64,000 nt of DNA from Pseudomonas fluorescens. Lineage in GTDB: Bacteria; Pseudomonadota; Gammaproteobacteria; Pseudomonadales; Pseudomonadaceae. Position 1 is the stretch's first letter, and each line of letters opens with the position of its first letter. The position numbers and the translations under genes were made by a program. The DNA is taken from contig NZ_CABVGX010000017.1 of assembly GCF_902497625.1 (NCBI RefSeq), positions 1 to 64,000 on the forward strand, given 5' to 3'. A model generated the notes under the pieces. It was not told the DNA's origin and ran no database searches. It saw only the letters and a program-made list of their open reading frames with translations. Positions 7,981 to 17,638 of this stretch are shown one piece after another.

Positions 7981-9339
7981 ATGCCTGCGACCCGTACCTG
8001 GTTAAAAAACCCTCTCGCCATTTTCACAGCCAACGGCCTCGATGCTCGTGGCGGCCTGGTTGTGCAAGACGGTTTGATCGTCGAAGTGCTCGGCGCCGGC
8101 CAGCAACCTTCGACGCCCTGTGGACAATATTTCGACGCTCGCGAGCATGTGATCCTGCCGGGCCTGATCAACACCCATCACCATTTCTATCAGACCCTGA
8201 CCCGCGCCTGGGCGCCGGTGGTCAACCAGCCGTTGTTCCCATGGCTGAAAACCCTCTACCCGGTATGGGCTCGTCTGACCCCGGAAAAACTCGCACTGGC
8301 CTCGAAGGTAGCGCTGGCCGAATTGCTGCTGTCCGGTTGCACCACCGCCGCAGATCACCATTACCTGTTTCCGGAAGGTCTGGAGAATGCGATCGACGTG
8401 CAAGTCGAAAGCGTCCGCGAGTTGGGCATGCGCGCCATGCTGACTCGCGGTTCGATGAGCCTCGGCGAAAAGGACGGTGGCCTGCCACCGCAACAGACTG
8501 TACAGGAAGGCGAAGTGATCCTTGCTGACAGCGAGCGCCTGATCGCCGAATACCATGAACGTGGCGATGGTGCGCAAATTCAGATCGCACTGGCGCCGTG
8601 TTCGCCTTTTTCGGTGACCCCGGAAATCATGTCCGCCAGCGCCGATCTGGCAAATAAACTTGATGTACGCCTGCACACCCACCTTGCCGAAACCCTCGAC
8701 GAAGAAGACTTCTGCCTGCAGCGTTTCGGCCTGCGCACCGTTGATTATCTCGACAGCGTCGGTTGGCTCGGGCCGCGCACCTGGCTGGCGCATGGCATCC
8801 ACTTCAACCCAGACGAAATCGCTCGCCTCGGCGCCGCCGGCACTGGCATCTGCCACTGCCCAAGTTCGAACATGCGCCTGGCTTCGGGCATCTGTCCGAC
8901 GCTCGATCTGACCGCTGCCGGTGCATTGCTCGGGCTGGGCGTGGACGGTTCAGCGTCCAACGATGCGTCGAACATGATGCTCGAAACACGTCAGGCGCTG
9001 TACATCCAGCGCCTGCGCTACGGCGCGGACAGGATCACCCCGGAGTTGGTTTTGGGCTGGGCAACCAAAGGATCGGCGAGTTTACTGGGGCGCACCGATA
9101 TCGGTGAGCTGGCGGTCGGCAAACAGGCTGACCTGGCATTGTTCAAGCTGGATGAACTGCGCTTCTCAGGCAGCCACGATCCGGTGTCGGCCCTGTTGTT
9201 GTGCGGCGCGGATCGTGCGGATCGGGTGATGGTCGGCGGCAGATGGCGCGTGATTGACGGCCAGGTCGAAGGGCTGGATCTGAAAGGATTGATAGCCGAT
9301 CACAGCCAGGCGGCTCGGCAGTTGATCGCGGGTACCTGA
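7981..9339 (+). CDS. 8-oxoguanine deaminase
   Basis: An amidohydrolase of 452 aa that hydrolyses 8-oxoguanine to urate and ammonia, like PA0142 of P. aeruginosa. Zinc ligands are visible: the HxH pair at H66/H68 (INTHHHFYQT), a histidine in RLHTHLAETLDEEDF, a further histidine in LAHGIHF and the aspartate in GVDGSASNDASNM. The long FYQTLTRAWAPVVNQPLF segment after the first metal motif is typical of this subgroup and of hydroxydechloroatrazine-type relatives. A GAGGA site precedes the ATG. Probably cytoplasmic purine salvage. Confidence 0.9.
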   Translation: MPATRTWLKNPLAIFTANGLDARGGLVVQDGLIVEVLGAGQQPSTPCGQYFDAREHVILPGLINTHHHFYQTLTRAWAPVVNQPLFPWLKTLYPVWARLTPEKLALASKVALAELLLSGCTTAADHHYLFPEGLENAIDVQVESVRELGMRAMLTRGSMSLGEKDGGLPPQQTVQEGEVILADSERLIAEYHERGDGAQIQIALAPCSPFSVTPEIMSASADLANKLDVRLHTHLAETLDEEDFCLQRFGLRTVDYLDSVGWLGPRTWLAHGIHFNPDEIARLGAAGTGICHCPSSNMRLASGICPTLDLTAAGALLGLGVDGSASNDASNMMLETRQALYIQRLRYGADRITPELVLGWATKGSASLLGRTDIGELAVGKQADLALFKLDELRFSGSHDPVSALLLCGADRADRVMVGGRWRVIDGQVEGLDLKGLIADHSQAARQLIAGT

Positions 9340-9358
9340 CCCAACACACATCAAAAAC

Positions 9359-9382
9359 TGTGGGAGCGAGTCCGCTCCCACA
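9359..9382. terminator. REP palindrome acting as bidirectional terminator
   Basis: A perfect 10-base inverted repeat TGTGGGAGCG / CGCTCCCACA with a four-base loop sits between the convergent deaminase and antiporter genes. It has the common Pseudomonas REP form and is well placed to end both transcripts. Confidence 0.65.
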
Positions 9383-9399
9383 TTTGCTCTTGTGGTGGT

Positions 9400-10170
9400 T
9401 CAGAGACCCAACAGCGACAACATGATAAACGTCGCGAACAGCACAAAATGGGTCATCCCTTCGATGGCATTGGTTTCGCCATCGTTGAGATTTATCGCGC
9501 TGACGATCAGGGTAATGAAGATCATCACCGTCTGTACCGGCGTCATTGCCATCTGAAAGGGTTGGCCGGTGTAGAGCGCCATCGCCTCCATTACCGGCAC
9601 CGTCAGAATCACCGTCGACAACGATGCGCCCATTGCAATGTTGACCACTGATTGCATGCGGTTGGCCAACGCGGCACGCAATGCCGTCAGAATCTCCGGC
9701 GCGGCGGAAATGGCCGCCACCAGAATCGCGGTGATCACCGGCGGTGCCCCTGTCCCCTCCAGCCCCAGATCAAGGGTCTTGGACATCACCTCGGCCAAGG
9801 CACCGATCACCACCACGCCAAAGACCAATGTGCCAATGGAGAACGCGAGGCTGACCGGTTTCGGCTCGTTTTCCACGGGCTCCTTCTTGCGGCGTTTTTC
9901 CGGATAGCTGTAACTGAAAAAGTAGCTATGCGGGCCGACCTGCATGCGCAGGAACAGCGCGTAAAGCACGACCATCGCGCCAATGGTGAACCCGGAGTAA
10001 ATTTTCCAGTTAGCCTGCGGAATAAACTCCGGCACCACCATCGACACGCCCATTGCCGTAAGAATCATCACGCTGTAACTGCGCGCCGAATCGTCGTTGT
10101 AGGACTGCTCGCCATGCTTGATTCCGCCCATTAAAGCGGCAAGGCCGAGGATGCCGTTGATGTCGAGCAT
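9400..10170 (-). pseudogene. chaA: ChaA-type cation/proton antiporter, 5' part missing
   Basis: This is the C-terminal part (256 codons) of a CaCA-family Ca2+/Na+:H+ antiporter of the ChaA type. The second alpha-repeat motif is visible in ISAAPEILTALRAALANRMQ, with the acidic linker RRKKEPVENEP before it and transmembrane segments to the end. Family members are about 360 aa, so roughly 105 N-terminal residues, including the first alpha-repeat, are missing. Upstream in frame only three codons precede a stop at 10180-10182. The recombinase operon starts about 130 bases further on, so insertion of the island split this gene. The other half is not found in the window. Confidence 0.85.
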
Positions 10171-10302
10171 TATGATTTTCTAGACACTTAACTGTGATGC
10201 AAACAATAAACACATTTATTTCAATAACTTATCAGGATTAATGACACTCATGATTTGACACCTCCCGCATCGAGTCTAGGCTCCAATCAAGGAGGGCTAG
10301 CG
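10171..10302. mobile_element. Left end of the integrated island
   Basis: Homology to the antiporter stops between about 10171 and 10182, and an AT-rich, GACAC-repeating segment follows (GACACT at about 10183, 10239 and nearby) up to the first recombinase gene. I infer the left boundary of a large mobile element here. The exact terminal bases and any direct repeat cannot be set without the right junction, which lies outside the window. Confidence 0.65.
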
Positions 10303-12492
10303 ATGCTCAGCTACCGATTTACCGCCACCGGCAAGCTCCAGTTTTTCTGGCCCGCCGTAGACACTTCGTCTGGGGAGCGCACCTGCACTTTGTTGGTGCC
10401 TTCGAATGTGGCAGTTGACGCTGTTCAAATCCTTGCAAATGCCGTCGTAGTGCAGTGTGTAAGAGTCGCTGCTAAATCCTACGGGTGGTTTATTGAAGGC
10501 CTCAAACAGACCTTTAAATTCCTGGAGCGCTCACCAGAGTGCCACCTACCACCTCAAGACTGGGACGAATTCTTTGACCACTTTTTCGAGTCCCATCTTC
10601 ACTCATCAAAAAAGAGAGCACTGAAGTCCACGCTTGTTTATTGGCAAAGTGTGGAAAGCTTATTTAAACAATCACGATCTGAAGGTTTGTTGCCGCTCAC
10701 TGTAATTTTGCCTTCAGGTGGAGCGATGTCAGGTGTTCTAGACGGAATTGACACTCCCTTAGGACACGAACCCTCAATGGTTGGCATTCCCACCACTCCT
10801 GATGAGCTTTTACCTAAGATCTATCTCTGCAACGACAGTTTGCACCTTGAGGCTGATCAATACCTGCTAAAGCTCAAGACAAGGATGGAATTAGCAAGCA
10901 GAACCGTAGTTTCAGCCTGCACACAGTATTGGGACACAATGCTCAAATGCCACGAAAAAGGCAGAGAGTTAATTGATGAAATTCCGGTCGATGAAGTTCA
11001 GCGGATTATTAACGGGGGAGATTTTTTCGTAGATGGAGTGCACATTGCACATCCTGACAACCCTAAAGGTCTCAACTGGTTCCTTGCGGTAGCTAGGCAC
11101 TATGCAGTGAATGATCTACAACTCAACACGGTTACAATTGACGCACTGCGGGGTCGCGCTTTTTTTCGGCGGCTTTTCAGCATTGATGGCGTTCGCAAGA
11201 AATTAGTTGCAAAGATGGTGGAAGCTGCTGGAGATTATGCGATACGCAAAAAAACGAAAAACGAAACCCTAAATCGCTTATTGGGTTTTCTATGCCCTCG
11301 TGATTGCGGTGCAGCTTGCTCAATTTTAATGAGTGAAAACCCTAAGTTTACTGCCGAAGCTATCGGAAACAGCACATTATATACTCGGGGCGGCAAGCCT
11401 TACATCAGAACTGAAGCTGATCTCGAAAGAATAATTTTCAGTGTAGACAAGCCACGTGCCGGTAAACGGAAGGTATCAGGACTACCTCCTCTCAGTGCGA
11501 AGATCGTGATGGACGTCATGGCATGCACCAAGGAGTTGCGTTCGCGGCTGATAGCCAGCGGCCATCCTGGATGGCGCAAAATGTTCATAATATCGACGAG
11601 AAACAAAATTGGTACATCGGGCGAAATACCCCAATCGCTTCACACTGGCTCTGGAGTTTCGTTATTTAAGGTCTTGATAGACGAACTCGCAATAGGAGGA
11701 ATTCATAAAGATGGATTCACTCTCAAAAAGATTAGAGCGACCGAAGGAATAATCAGGTTTCTCGAAACTGGAAACTTAAGGGCCGTCGCCGACCTGCTAG
11801 GCAACAGTGTGGCCGTCGTAAAATCAAATTACATACCAGACTTTTTGAGGCTCAAATGGGCGACAAGAGGCCTGAGAATGATGCAGCAAAAGCTGATAAT
11901 AGTCGCCACCGATGGTACGCCTTGGGAAGATGAGGCTACAGACTTCACATCGCCGGAAACGCGGGTAATATTTATCCAAAAAATGCTGAGGGATGCCGTA
12001 AACGGAGATGCCTTCAGTGAAATCATCAGGCAAAGATTTAAAGGGCATCTACGTAGTGGTGACGAATTAATAAAAGCTATTGAAGATCGTGAGCTCTTGA
12101 TTATCTTATCACCTGAAAGTCTAGCAGCCCTGTACGCACATGAGGCCTCTATTCTTAATAAAGGTGCCACAGAACAAACCAGCGAACAGCCAAACACGCA
12201 TTCGCCAACATTGCCCTCCCTTTCAAATGGTGATGATGGCTCAAAATACGCCAACATACCTGCTGAGGCAATTCCCGCTTTGGCGCGACTAATTCGTGCG
12301 TCAGCAACCATGTCGAAAGCAGATCTACAACTTTCGGAAAAAATCATAATCGATAAGTTATCCGGCGACGTGCAGTCGCAATTGGCCGCAACTCACATCG
12401 GAGCAATGGCTCTGCTCGATCAGCATAAGGATAAGGTGACCTTTGCTTATTCTATCCGTGCGCAACTCGGAGGGGATGATGCCGAGGTTTAA
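10303..12492 (+). CDS. Large tyrosine-recombinase-like protein 1
   Basis: A 729-aa protein, the first of four overlapping genes. Around residues 474-510 it has the box-II-like stretch LKKIRATEGIIRFL followed by VADLLGNSVAVVKSNYIP, the pattern of a tyrosine integrase ending with the nucleophilic Tyr. The usual HxxR is replaced by KxxR and the LLGH histidine by asparagine. An N-terminal part of about 330 aa and a C-terminal tail of about 215 aa are unassigned. A strong AAGGAGG site precedes the ATG at 10303. Codon use and AT content differ from the core on its left. Probably part of the integration machinery. Confidence 0.7.
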   Translation: MLSYRFTATGKLQFFWPAVDTSSGERTCTLLVPSNVAVDAVQILANAVVVQCVRVAAKSYGWFIEGLKQTFKFLERSPECHLPPQDWDEFFDHFFESHLHSSKKRALKSTLVYWQSVESLFKQSRSEGLLPLTVILPSGGAMSGVLDGIDTPLGHEPSMVGIPTTPDELLPKIYLCNDSLHLEADQYLLKLKTRMELASRTVVSACTQYWDTMLKCHEKGRELIDEIPVDEVQRIINGGDFFVDGVHIAHPDNPKGLNWFLAVARHYAVNDLQLNTVTIDALRGRAFFRRLFSIDGVRKKLVAKMVEAAGDYAIRKKTKNETLNRLLGFLCPRDCGAACSILMSENPKFTAEAIGNSTLYTRGGKPYIRTEADLERIIFSVDKPRAGKRKVSGLPPLSAKIVMDVMACTKELRSRLIASGHPGWRKMFIISTRNKIGTSGEIPQSLHTGSGVSLFKVLIDELAIGGIHKDGFTLKKIRATEGIIRFLETGNLRAVADLLGNSVAVVKSNYIPDFLRLKWATRGLRMMQQKLIIVATDGTPWEDEATDFTSPETRVIFIQKMLRDAVNGDAFSEIIRQRFKGHLRSGDELIKAIEDRELLIILSPESLAALYAHEASILNKGATEQTSEQPNTHSPTLPSLSNGDDGSKYANIPAEAIPALARLIRASATMSKADLQLSEKIIIDKLSGDVQSQLAATHIGAMALLDQHKDKVTFAYSIRAQLGGDDAEV

Positions 12493-14653
12493 GAGCTTTA
12501 ACAACGACGAGCTTCATATGAAAATGTTGTTAGCACGGTCAAAGGCTCGTTATGCATCAACGTTGGACTTCGAAGCCCACTGGTTGGTCGGTGGAGGAAT
12601 TGGAAGTTCCGTATGGGAAACCATTTCACCAAATGGAACTCCGCTTACTGTCAGCTTTATGGATCCGCTCCCAGACGGAACCCTACTCAGCGACCAAGAA
12701 AATAGGATGCTGTTGGAAACGATTCAGAAATGGGCATTCTATCTGCGCAAGGGTCAAATCACCGAGTACACAATGGCTACCCCCCGCTGGGCCTATAACC
12801 TTTTATTCATTAAGAATATTGCTAGCTGGTTGGTTTTGCATGAGAAGGTTTATCGCCCTCGTATTCACGGATTTAGGCTATTTGATACAAATGCCTTTAA
12901 AGCACTCGTTTCTGAACTGAGTGAATGTGGTCTGAGTGGGGCACTTCAATACAAGGAGCGGATTATCTGTCATTTTCATTCGCTTCTCGAACACCCGATC
13001 CCGCTGGACTGCTTGCTTGACTCGCCCCATGACCTAGATAAACAATTCGTCAATGACATGGTCGAATGGTTACGTCAGCACGACAAATACATAACAAATC
13101 GTAAATCAGGAGTAACCTCCAAATGGACTCTGTCTCGGGTCTATTTGGGTTCTATACTCGGAATGAAGCTTAGTGCAACATCAAGCGACGATAATTTTAG
13201 AAGCTTTATTAGACAATTCGAGCCGGGGCTTTACCACCCCCACCTGCTTTTACCATCAAGTTCCATATCAGAATACCCTTCACAGAACATTATTGAACTT
13301 ACCAAAGCCAGAGAAAAGCCAGTCAGCCAAGGAAACTTCACTGACCAACTTGAACATCTAGCAAATTTCTTCAGCGGCCATTCTGCCATTCCGTCGGACA
13401 TCCCGGCAGTAACAATAGACAAAAAATCCGTTGTTGCTCAATTCAGACACATGTTAAGACGCCCTAGCCATACTCCACTTATACCATTGAGCATTGGGCT
13501 CCAAGTTATAAACGCTGCATGCGAATGGATTCTTGTGTATGGAAAAAGCATCGTTGAGGCAGCCATTTATTATAGCAAGGAAAGCGTCGACATCTCCTCA
13601 ACACATGACATCTACGCCTCTGGAACCGCCAAACAACAGAGTTTCCTCATAACCAGAGATCAGTGGCTTACCACTCCGCTAGATGGGACACCACCCGTGT
13701 CCATTCATTCAATATTGGATATAACTCACTACGATGTAAAAGTAAATATGAGCGGCTCCGAGCGCATCCATAACATGCGCTCAGTTGTCAAAGCTTTCGT
13801 AGGAGCTTGTGCGATCATCATCGGAATGATGAAGCCCCTAAGACTCTCTGAACTCGCTTACTTACAAAGAGCCTGCCTAGGCAACGAAAACGATGGTGAC
13901 GGGAGTTTTTTACAGCATGAGCAAGGTAAAAGTGGCCCTAAGGGGGAGCATAACATTGTAGATCGCCCTATTCCGTCAATATCTGCTCGAGCCATCCAGC
14001 TTCTCCAGCTAATGGGGCATCGTCTCACTGAAGTGTTTGATGACACTTCCACGCACTCCGAGCATTTATTCTACTTTCCCTCAAGGTCATTTACAGTGCC
14101 ATCGGGTGAGGTTCTGGAGGATGCCGTAAATAACTGCATAAACACATTTTGCGACTACATAAAAACACCTGTAGACGAACTCGGTCGCCGCTGGTATCCA
14201 CGCGTACATGAAATGCGAAAATTTTTCATGCTGACTATGCATAGGCATGAAGGAAACGCAATAAAGCCGCTACTAGGTTACGGCGCCGCACACAAAGATA
14301 AGTCACACGTAGATTCATATGTGGCTCCTGACGAGAGCTATGACACCTATGTCCGATACGAGTCTGAGTGTATTGAAGACCGCCTCCTTTCATTGGAGGC
14401 AGGAGCACTCGACCCTACTCAACGACAAGGGTTGTTGGCACTCTACCAACATACCCTTACCCACTTCGGGGTATCGAGCATATCGTCCATCATACCCAAA
14501 GATTACCTCGATCTCATTATGGAAATCCGTGAGTCGGGTGATTTTGAAGTTACTACATTTACCATCAAGCTCACCGGCTACGCCGAAAATGTCACTGCAA
14601 TAGACTTCGCAATCCGCTTCGGAGCAATGACTGATGAGAGATTTAATAAATAA
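12476..14653 (+). CDS. Large tyrosine-recombinase-like protein 2
   Basis: A 725-aa protein whose start (ATGATG, GGAGGGG site) overlaps the end of the previous gene by 17 bases, so translation is probably coupled. Tyrosine-recombinase residues are seen: box-I Arg in MKPLRLSELAYLQ (about residue 457), HxxR in RVHEMRKFFML (about 578) and the candidate nucleophile in SHVDSYV (about 615). About 400 residues before the catalytic part are unassigned. It keeps more of the catalytic set than the first protein, so it may be an active strand-exchange subunit. Confidence 0.72.
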   Translation: MMPRFKSFNNDELHMKMLLARSKARYASTLDFEAHWLVGGGIGSSVWETISPNGTPLTVSFMDPLPDGTLLSDQENRMLLETIQKWAFYLRKGQITEYTMATPRWAYNLLFIKNIASWLVLHEKVYRPRIHGFRLFDTNAFKALVSELSECGLSGALQYKERIICHFHSLLEHPIPLDCLLDSPHDLDKQFVNDMVEWLRQHDKYITNRKSGVTSKWTLSRVYLGSILGMKLSATSSDDNFRSFIRQFEPGLYHPHLLLPSSSISEYPSQNIIELTKAREKPVSQGNFTDQLEHLANFFSGHSAIPSDIPAVTIDKKSVVAQFRHMLRRPSHTPLIPLSIGLQVINAACEWILVYGKSIVEAAIYYSKESVDISSTHDIYASGTAKQQSFLITRDQWLTTPLDGTPPVSIHSILDITHYDVKVNMSGSERIHNMRSVVKAFVGACAIIIGMMKPLRLSELAYLQRACLGNENDGDGSFLQHEQGKSGPKGEHNIVDRPIPSISARAIQLLQLMGHRLTEVFDDTSTHSEHLFYFPSRSFTVPSGEVLEDAVNNCINTFCDYIKTPVDELGRRWYPRVHEMRKFFMLTMHRHEGNAIKPLLGYGAAHKDKSHVDSYVAPDESYDTYVRYESECIEDRLLSLEAGALDPTQRQGLLALYQHTLTHFGVSSISSIIPKDYLDLIMEIRESGDFEVTTFTIKLTGYAENVTAIDFAIRFGAMTDERFNK

Positions 14654-15191
14654 CAATATAATCGCGCGATTCCGCTGGCTTGAAGCGATAAAGTCCAGGT
14701 CAATATCTGTGACAAAAAAACAAGCACAAGCTATATCTTCAATGAAAGAATTCTGTCATCTCGAAGTGCCTGATCATTTCACCAAAATCGCATACAACAC
14801 TCTAAAATCAAGAACAACAAGTGGAAAAATACAGGAGCTTAATGTACCAGGAGCGAACCAATGGGACTATGTTAAACTCCTTCGACAAGAGGCGGCAGAA
14901 ACCGTTCCTAAATCGGAAGCGCCTTCGCCTAAATTTAATAACCCAGACTTACCTGAGCTTTATTCCACCGCGCTGCTTGAGGCCCATCTTTGCTCACTGG
15001 CCTATCTTGAAATATATCGTTTTCTAGAGGACTTAGTTTTCAGGACAACTGATGAAAACTCTGACTTATCAGAACTAATATCCAACCAACTTAAAATATG
15101 CTCAGCTAAATTTTCGAATATTGTCTCACCAGGGCTAATGACGTCAGAAGGGAGAAATTTTGAGCTGATTATCGGAGGTAAAGCGCCATGA
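14634..15191 (+). CDS. Small unknown protein of the recombinase operon
   Basis: A 185-aa mostly helical protein, starting inside the end of the second recombinase gene and ending with an ATGA overlap with the next one. No known domain recognised. Its placement between recombinases, with overlaps at both ends, suggests an accessory or assembly factor, comparable in position to the small third protein of some multi-recombinase elements. That role is inference. Confidence 0.65.
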   Translation: MRDLINNNIIARFRWLEAIKSRSISVTKKQAQAISSMKEFCHLEVPDHFTKIAYNTLKSRTTSGKIQELNVPGANQWDYVKLLRQEAAETVPKSEAPSPKFNNPDLPELYSTALLEAHLCSLAYLEIYRFLEDLVFRTTDENSDLSELISNQLKICSAKFSNIVSPGLMTSEGRNFELIIGGKAP

Positions 15192-16687
15192 GCATACAGC
15201 TATACGTGCTATTCAAAAACGTGAAACTACCTGATCACGCGATGCCAATTGCCGGCTCAAAGGATTACCGCATAATACGAAGAAACTATGAGAGCTTCGC
15301 AGTATTAAGATGGCCAGATGGCCGGCCTTGCCATCTAGCTACACTCTGGATGCAGTCTAAGCTTCAGCGCTCCGGCGGAAGGGACACACCTAATACATAT
15401 TCGGCTCAGATAACCCCACTCATACGCTACTGCTACTCGAAAAAGATAAGTTTCCATGAAATGAATGATGAACTTTTCTATGAATTCACCCAGCAGTTAA
15501 AATGGGAGAAACGATTAGGGAAGTTTGGCACTGAAAGCAAGCGAATTAACAATACTTCAATCCAAATACAAAGCAGGGCGTTAGATTTGATGGAGTGGAT
15601 CACTCGATCTTTCCCCGATTCCCTCGGAAAAGGTTTGGTTGGCGAGACGTCCCACTCGCGGATAATTGTCGAGTGGCGCTTAAATCGCTACACGGGCAAA
15701 CGCTACATGTGGCATCGACATCTGATGGAAAGCGTTTCCGAAAAATTCGACAAAGCACCTATTCCTGAGAACTTCATAAGCAGTATTCAAAATGAGATTT
15801 TCAGAAAACACGACATTGCAAACTTACCGACCTCCTCCAAACGCAAGCTTAAAATTTTCCCTGATCTATTTATGGCACAAAACACGTATCTGTATGAACG
15901 ACGGATGTTTTCTATTCGCCTAATGAAGTTAATGGGTCTTCGCCCCGAAGAACTTGTCGACATCCCGCTTGATTTAAACCAATCCGTGCTCAGCCGAAAA
16001 TCCATTGCTGTTCCCACCAAAAAAAGAGGTAAGCCTGCCCCGATTAGATATTTCACGGTAACCTTGCGCGCAGCGTTGGACTTCAACAGATATCTAAAGG
16101 CTCGACTGACCTTCCTCCAACAGCTTAAGGATTTTGAATCAGCTCGTCCCCTTAGAAAACATCCTAACCTGCTGACACTCAATGATGCACTACTACTTGG
16201 AATCGATGGCCAACCACTCCAGAAACAAAGTTTGACGAAAGAATTCGATAGAATCTGTATTGACGCAGGCTTGGGGGCTGTAAGAACCTGTTTGTCTATG
16301 TTTCGTCACAGATTTATCACCAGGGAAATCCACTATCTTTTAGACGTCGCATTCGCTAAGGATGCCAAATTTAAAACACATTGGACGGAAGCTCTAAGAG
16401 ATTCGATATGCGCACAAGTCCTTCCCAAAACAGGCCAAGCCAAGGAGAAATCGCTATGGCACTACTTTCATTATGAATACGACTTAATGACTCAAACTAT
16501 TGGTTATACTAAAAGTATTGAGAACCGAGACAGACTGGAATCAGCGCAAGAGTCGCTGTTAAACCTGAAGCACGATAGTATTCTTCTCTCAAATGCGCCT
16601 ATCACGGACAGGATACGGGAGCTTGAAGACGTAATTTACGCACTTCAGGCGGAGTTAATGAGTGGTTTACCACCCGTTACGCCTTGA
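15188..16687 (+). CDS. Tyrosine-recombinase-like protein 3
   Basis: A 499-aa protein, last of the overlapping set (ATGA with the preceding gene; GGAGG site). Box I is visible as MGLRPEELVDIPLD (Arg near residue 251) and box II as LSMFRHRFITREIHYLL (Arg near residue 373), where the usual first His of HxxR is Ser. The candidate tyrosine is among those in HYFHYEYDLMTQTIGY (about 430-445). The C-terminus is predicted helical. With the two preceding recombinases it forms a three-recombinase module; site-specific integration into chaA is the inferred role. Confidence 0.75.
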   Translation: MSIQLYVLFKNVKLPDHAMPIAGSKDYRIIRRNYESFAVLRWPDGRPCHLATLWMQSKLQRSGGRDTPNTYSAQITPLIRYCYSKKISFHEMNDELFYEFTQQLKWEKRLGKFGTESKRINNTSIQIQSRALDLMEWITRSFPDSLGKGLVGETSHSRIIVEWRLNRYTGKRYMWHRHLMESVSEKFDKAPIPENFISSIQNEIFRKHDIANLPTSSKRKLKIFPDLFMAQNTYLYERRMFSIRLMKLMGLRPEELVDIPLDLNQSVLSRKSIAVPTKKRGKPAPIRYFTVTLRAALDFNRYLKARLTFLQQLKDFESARPLRKHPNLLTLNDALLLGIDGQPLQKQSLTKEFDRICIDAGLGAVRTCLSMFRHRFITREIHYLLDVAFAKDAKFKTHWTEALRDSICAQVLPKTGQAKEKSLWHYFHYEYDLMTQTIGYTKSIENRDRLESAQESLLNLKHDSILLSNAPITDRIRELEDVIYALQAELMSGLPPVTP

Positions 16688-16837
16688 TGTGTCGGGTGAG
16701 GGCGTGGCCGGTTTTCACCTAGCATGGGCATTGTCGACCGGAAGGGCCTGCTCCCCTTATAGTGAGTTGATTAGCTCGCAACAACGGTCGATGGTGGACT
16801 GCCATTGCCTCAAATCATGCTCCATTGAGAGGATAAT

Positions 16838-17389
16838 GTGGTGGTCTTCAATCGTCTCACAGCGTGGCTTTTCCACGACAAGCGCCCTGACTTTGAGAAA
16901 AAGCGTGAACGCGAGTTCATCCTGGCAGCGAACAGCTTGAAGACCCTTTCGGTCACCGACCGGGGCGGCATGTCTATCGACCCCGAAGAGCTGCGCGACC
17001 AGATAGTCGCCTCGCGTGAGCAGTTGAAGCATCTTGTCCACAGGCCAGAAGCGCCTAGCCGATCATTCAGAGCAGCGGCAGATGCCCAGGTGGAACAGTT
17101 AGTGAGTCCCACCTTAGAGGCTCAGGTGAGCGCCATGGACTGTATTGAGGTGGTGGCTTGGCGTCGGTTGCCCAGTGGCGCTGCCGCGCGCTACGTGTGC
17201 CTCCAGTCTACAAGTACGGGGCGATTCGTTGTCGCTACAGCCAGTCTGTTCACAGAGGCCATAGAGAGTCTCCCGACTTGGGTCGACGGCAATACCAACA
17301 GGCAAATTGCGAATGCCCTACAGCTCGGTGACCTCCAGTGGTACGCGACTATGAGCGAGGCTATGGATGCTTGGGATGCGGAGCTTTGA
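16838..17389 (+). CDS. Hypothetical protein, cassette-like region
   Basis: A 183-aa protein with no recognised domain. It starts with GTG (GAGAGGA site 5 bases upstream), has a charged N-terminal half (RPDFEKKREREF) and a more ordered C-terminal half beginning CIEVVAWRRLPSG. It is the first gene after the recombinases and the first of the small orphan genes punctuated by structured repeats. The first repeat copy starts 36 bases after its stop. Confidence 0.6.
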   Translation: MVVFNRLTAWLFHDKRPDFEKKREREFILAANSLKTLSVTDRGGMSIDPEELRDQIVASREQLKHLVHRPEAPSRSFRAAADAQVEQLVSPTLEAQVSAMDCIEVVAWRRLPSGAAARYVCLQSTSTGRFVVATASLFTEAIESLPTWVDGNTNRQIANALQLGDLQWYATMSEAMDAWDAEL

Positions 17390-17424
17390 TGACCCTGAGC
17401 TTTCAGTTGGGGCGCTCCCCTGCA

Positions 17425-17512
17425 GGGAGCGGCTGTCGTGCACCGAGCCCTTGCGATGCCAAGGTCTCGGCCCTTCGGGCTTCCATCCCACACGCCTGCG
17501 CGCTCCGCTTGC
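17425..17512 (+). repeat. Structured intergenic repeat, copy R1
   Basis: First of four related intergenic copies. It has a nested hairpin CCGAG-c-CCTTG-loop-CAAGG-t-CTCGG, a second hairpin GCCC-TTC-GGGC, then the conserved end CGCCTGCGCGCTCCGCTTGC. GGAGCG at the left can pair with CGCTCC at the right. It separates the 16838 gene from the exonuclease-like gene. Confidence 0.75.
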
Positions 17513-17638
17513 CATGCCTACCAGGCACGTGATCACCTGTCTTCGGTTCGAGCGGTCGCACACGCTGTGCTACATCCATACTTCAATGGACTCATCGCTT
17601 TCGCATAGGTGAGGGTAGGTATCCACCCCTCCGGTAGT

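Noticed and set aside
8002..8856. 284-codon minus-strand frame inside the 8-oxoguanine deaminase gene
   Set aside because: Antisense shadow; the plus-strand enzyme has all family motifs.
10303..16687. Tn554-type TnpABC transposition genes
   Set aside because: Gene number, protein lengths and order differ; only the general idea of several cooperating tyrosine recombinases is shared.
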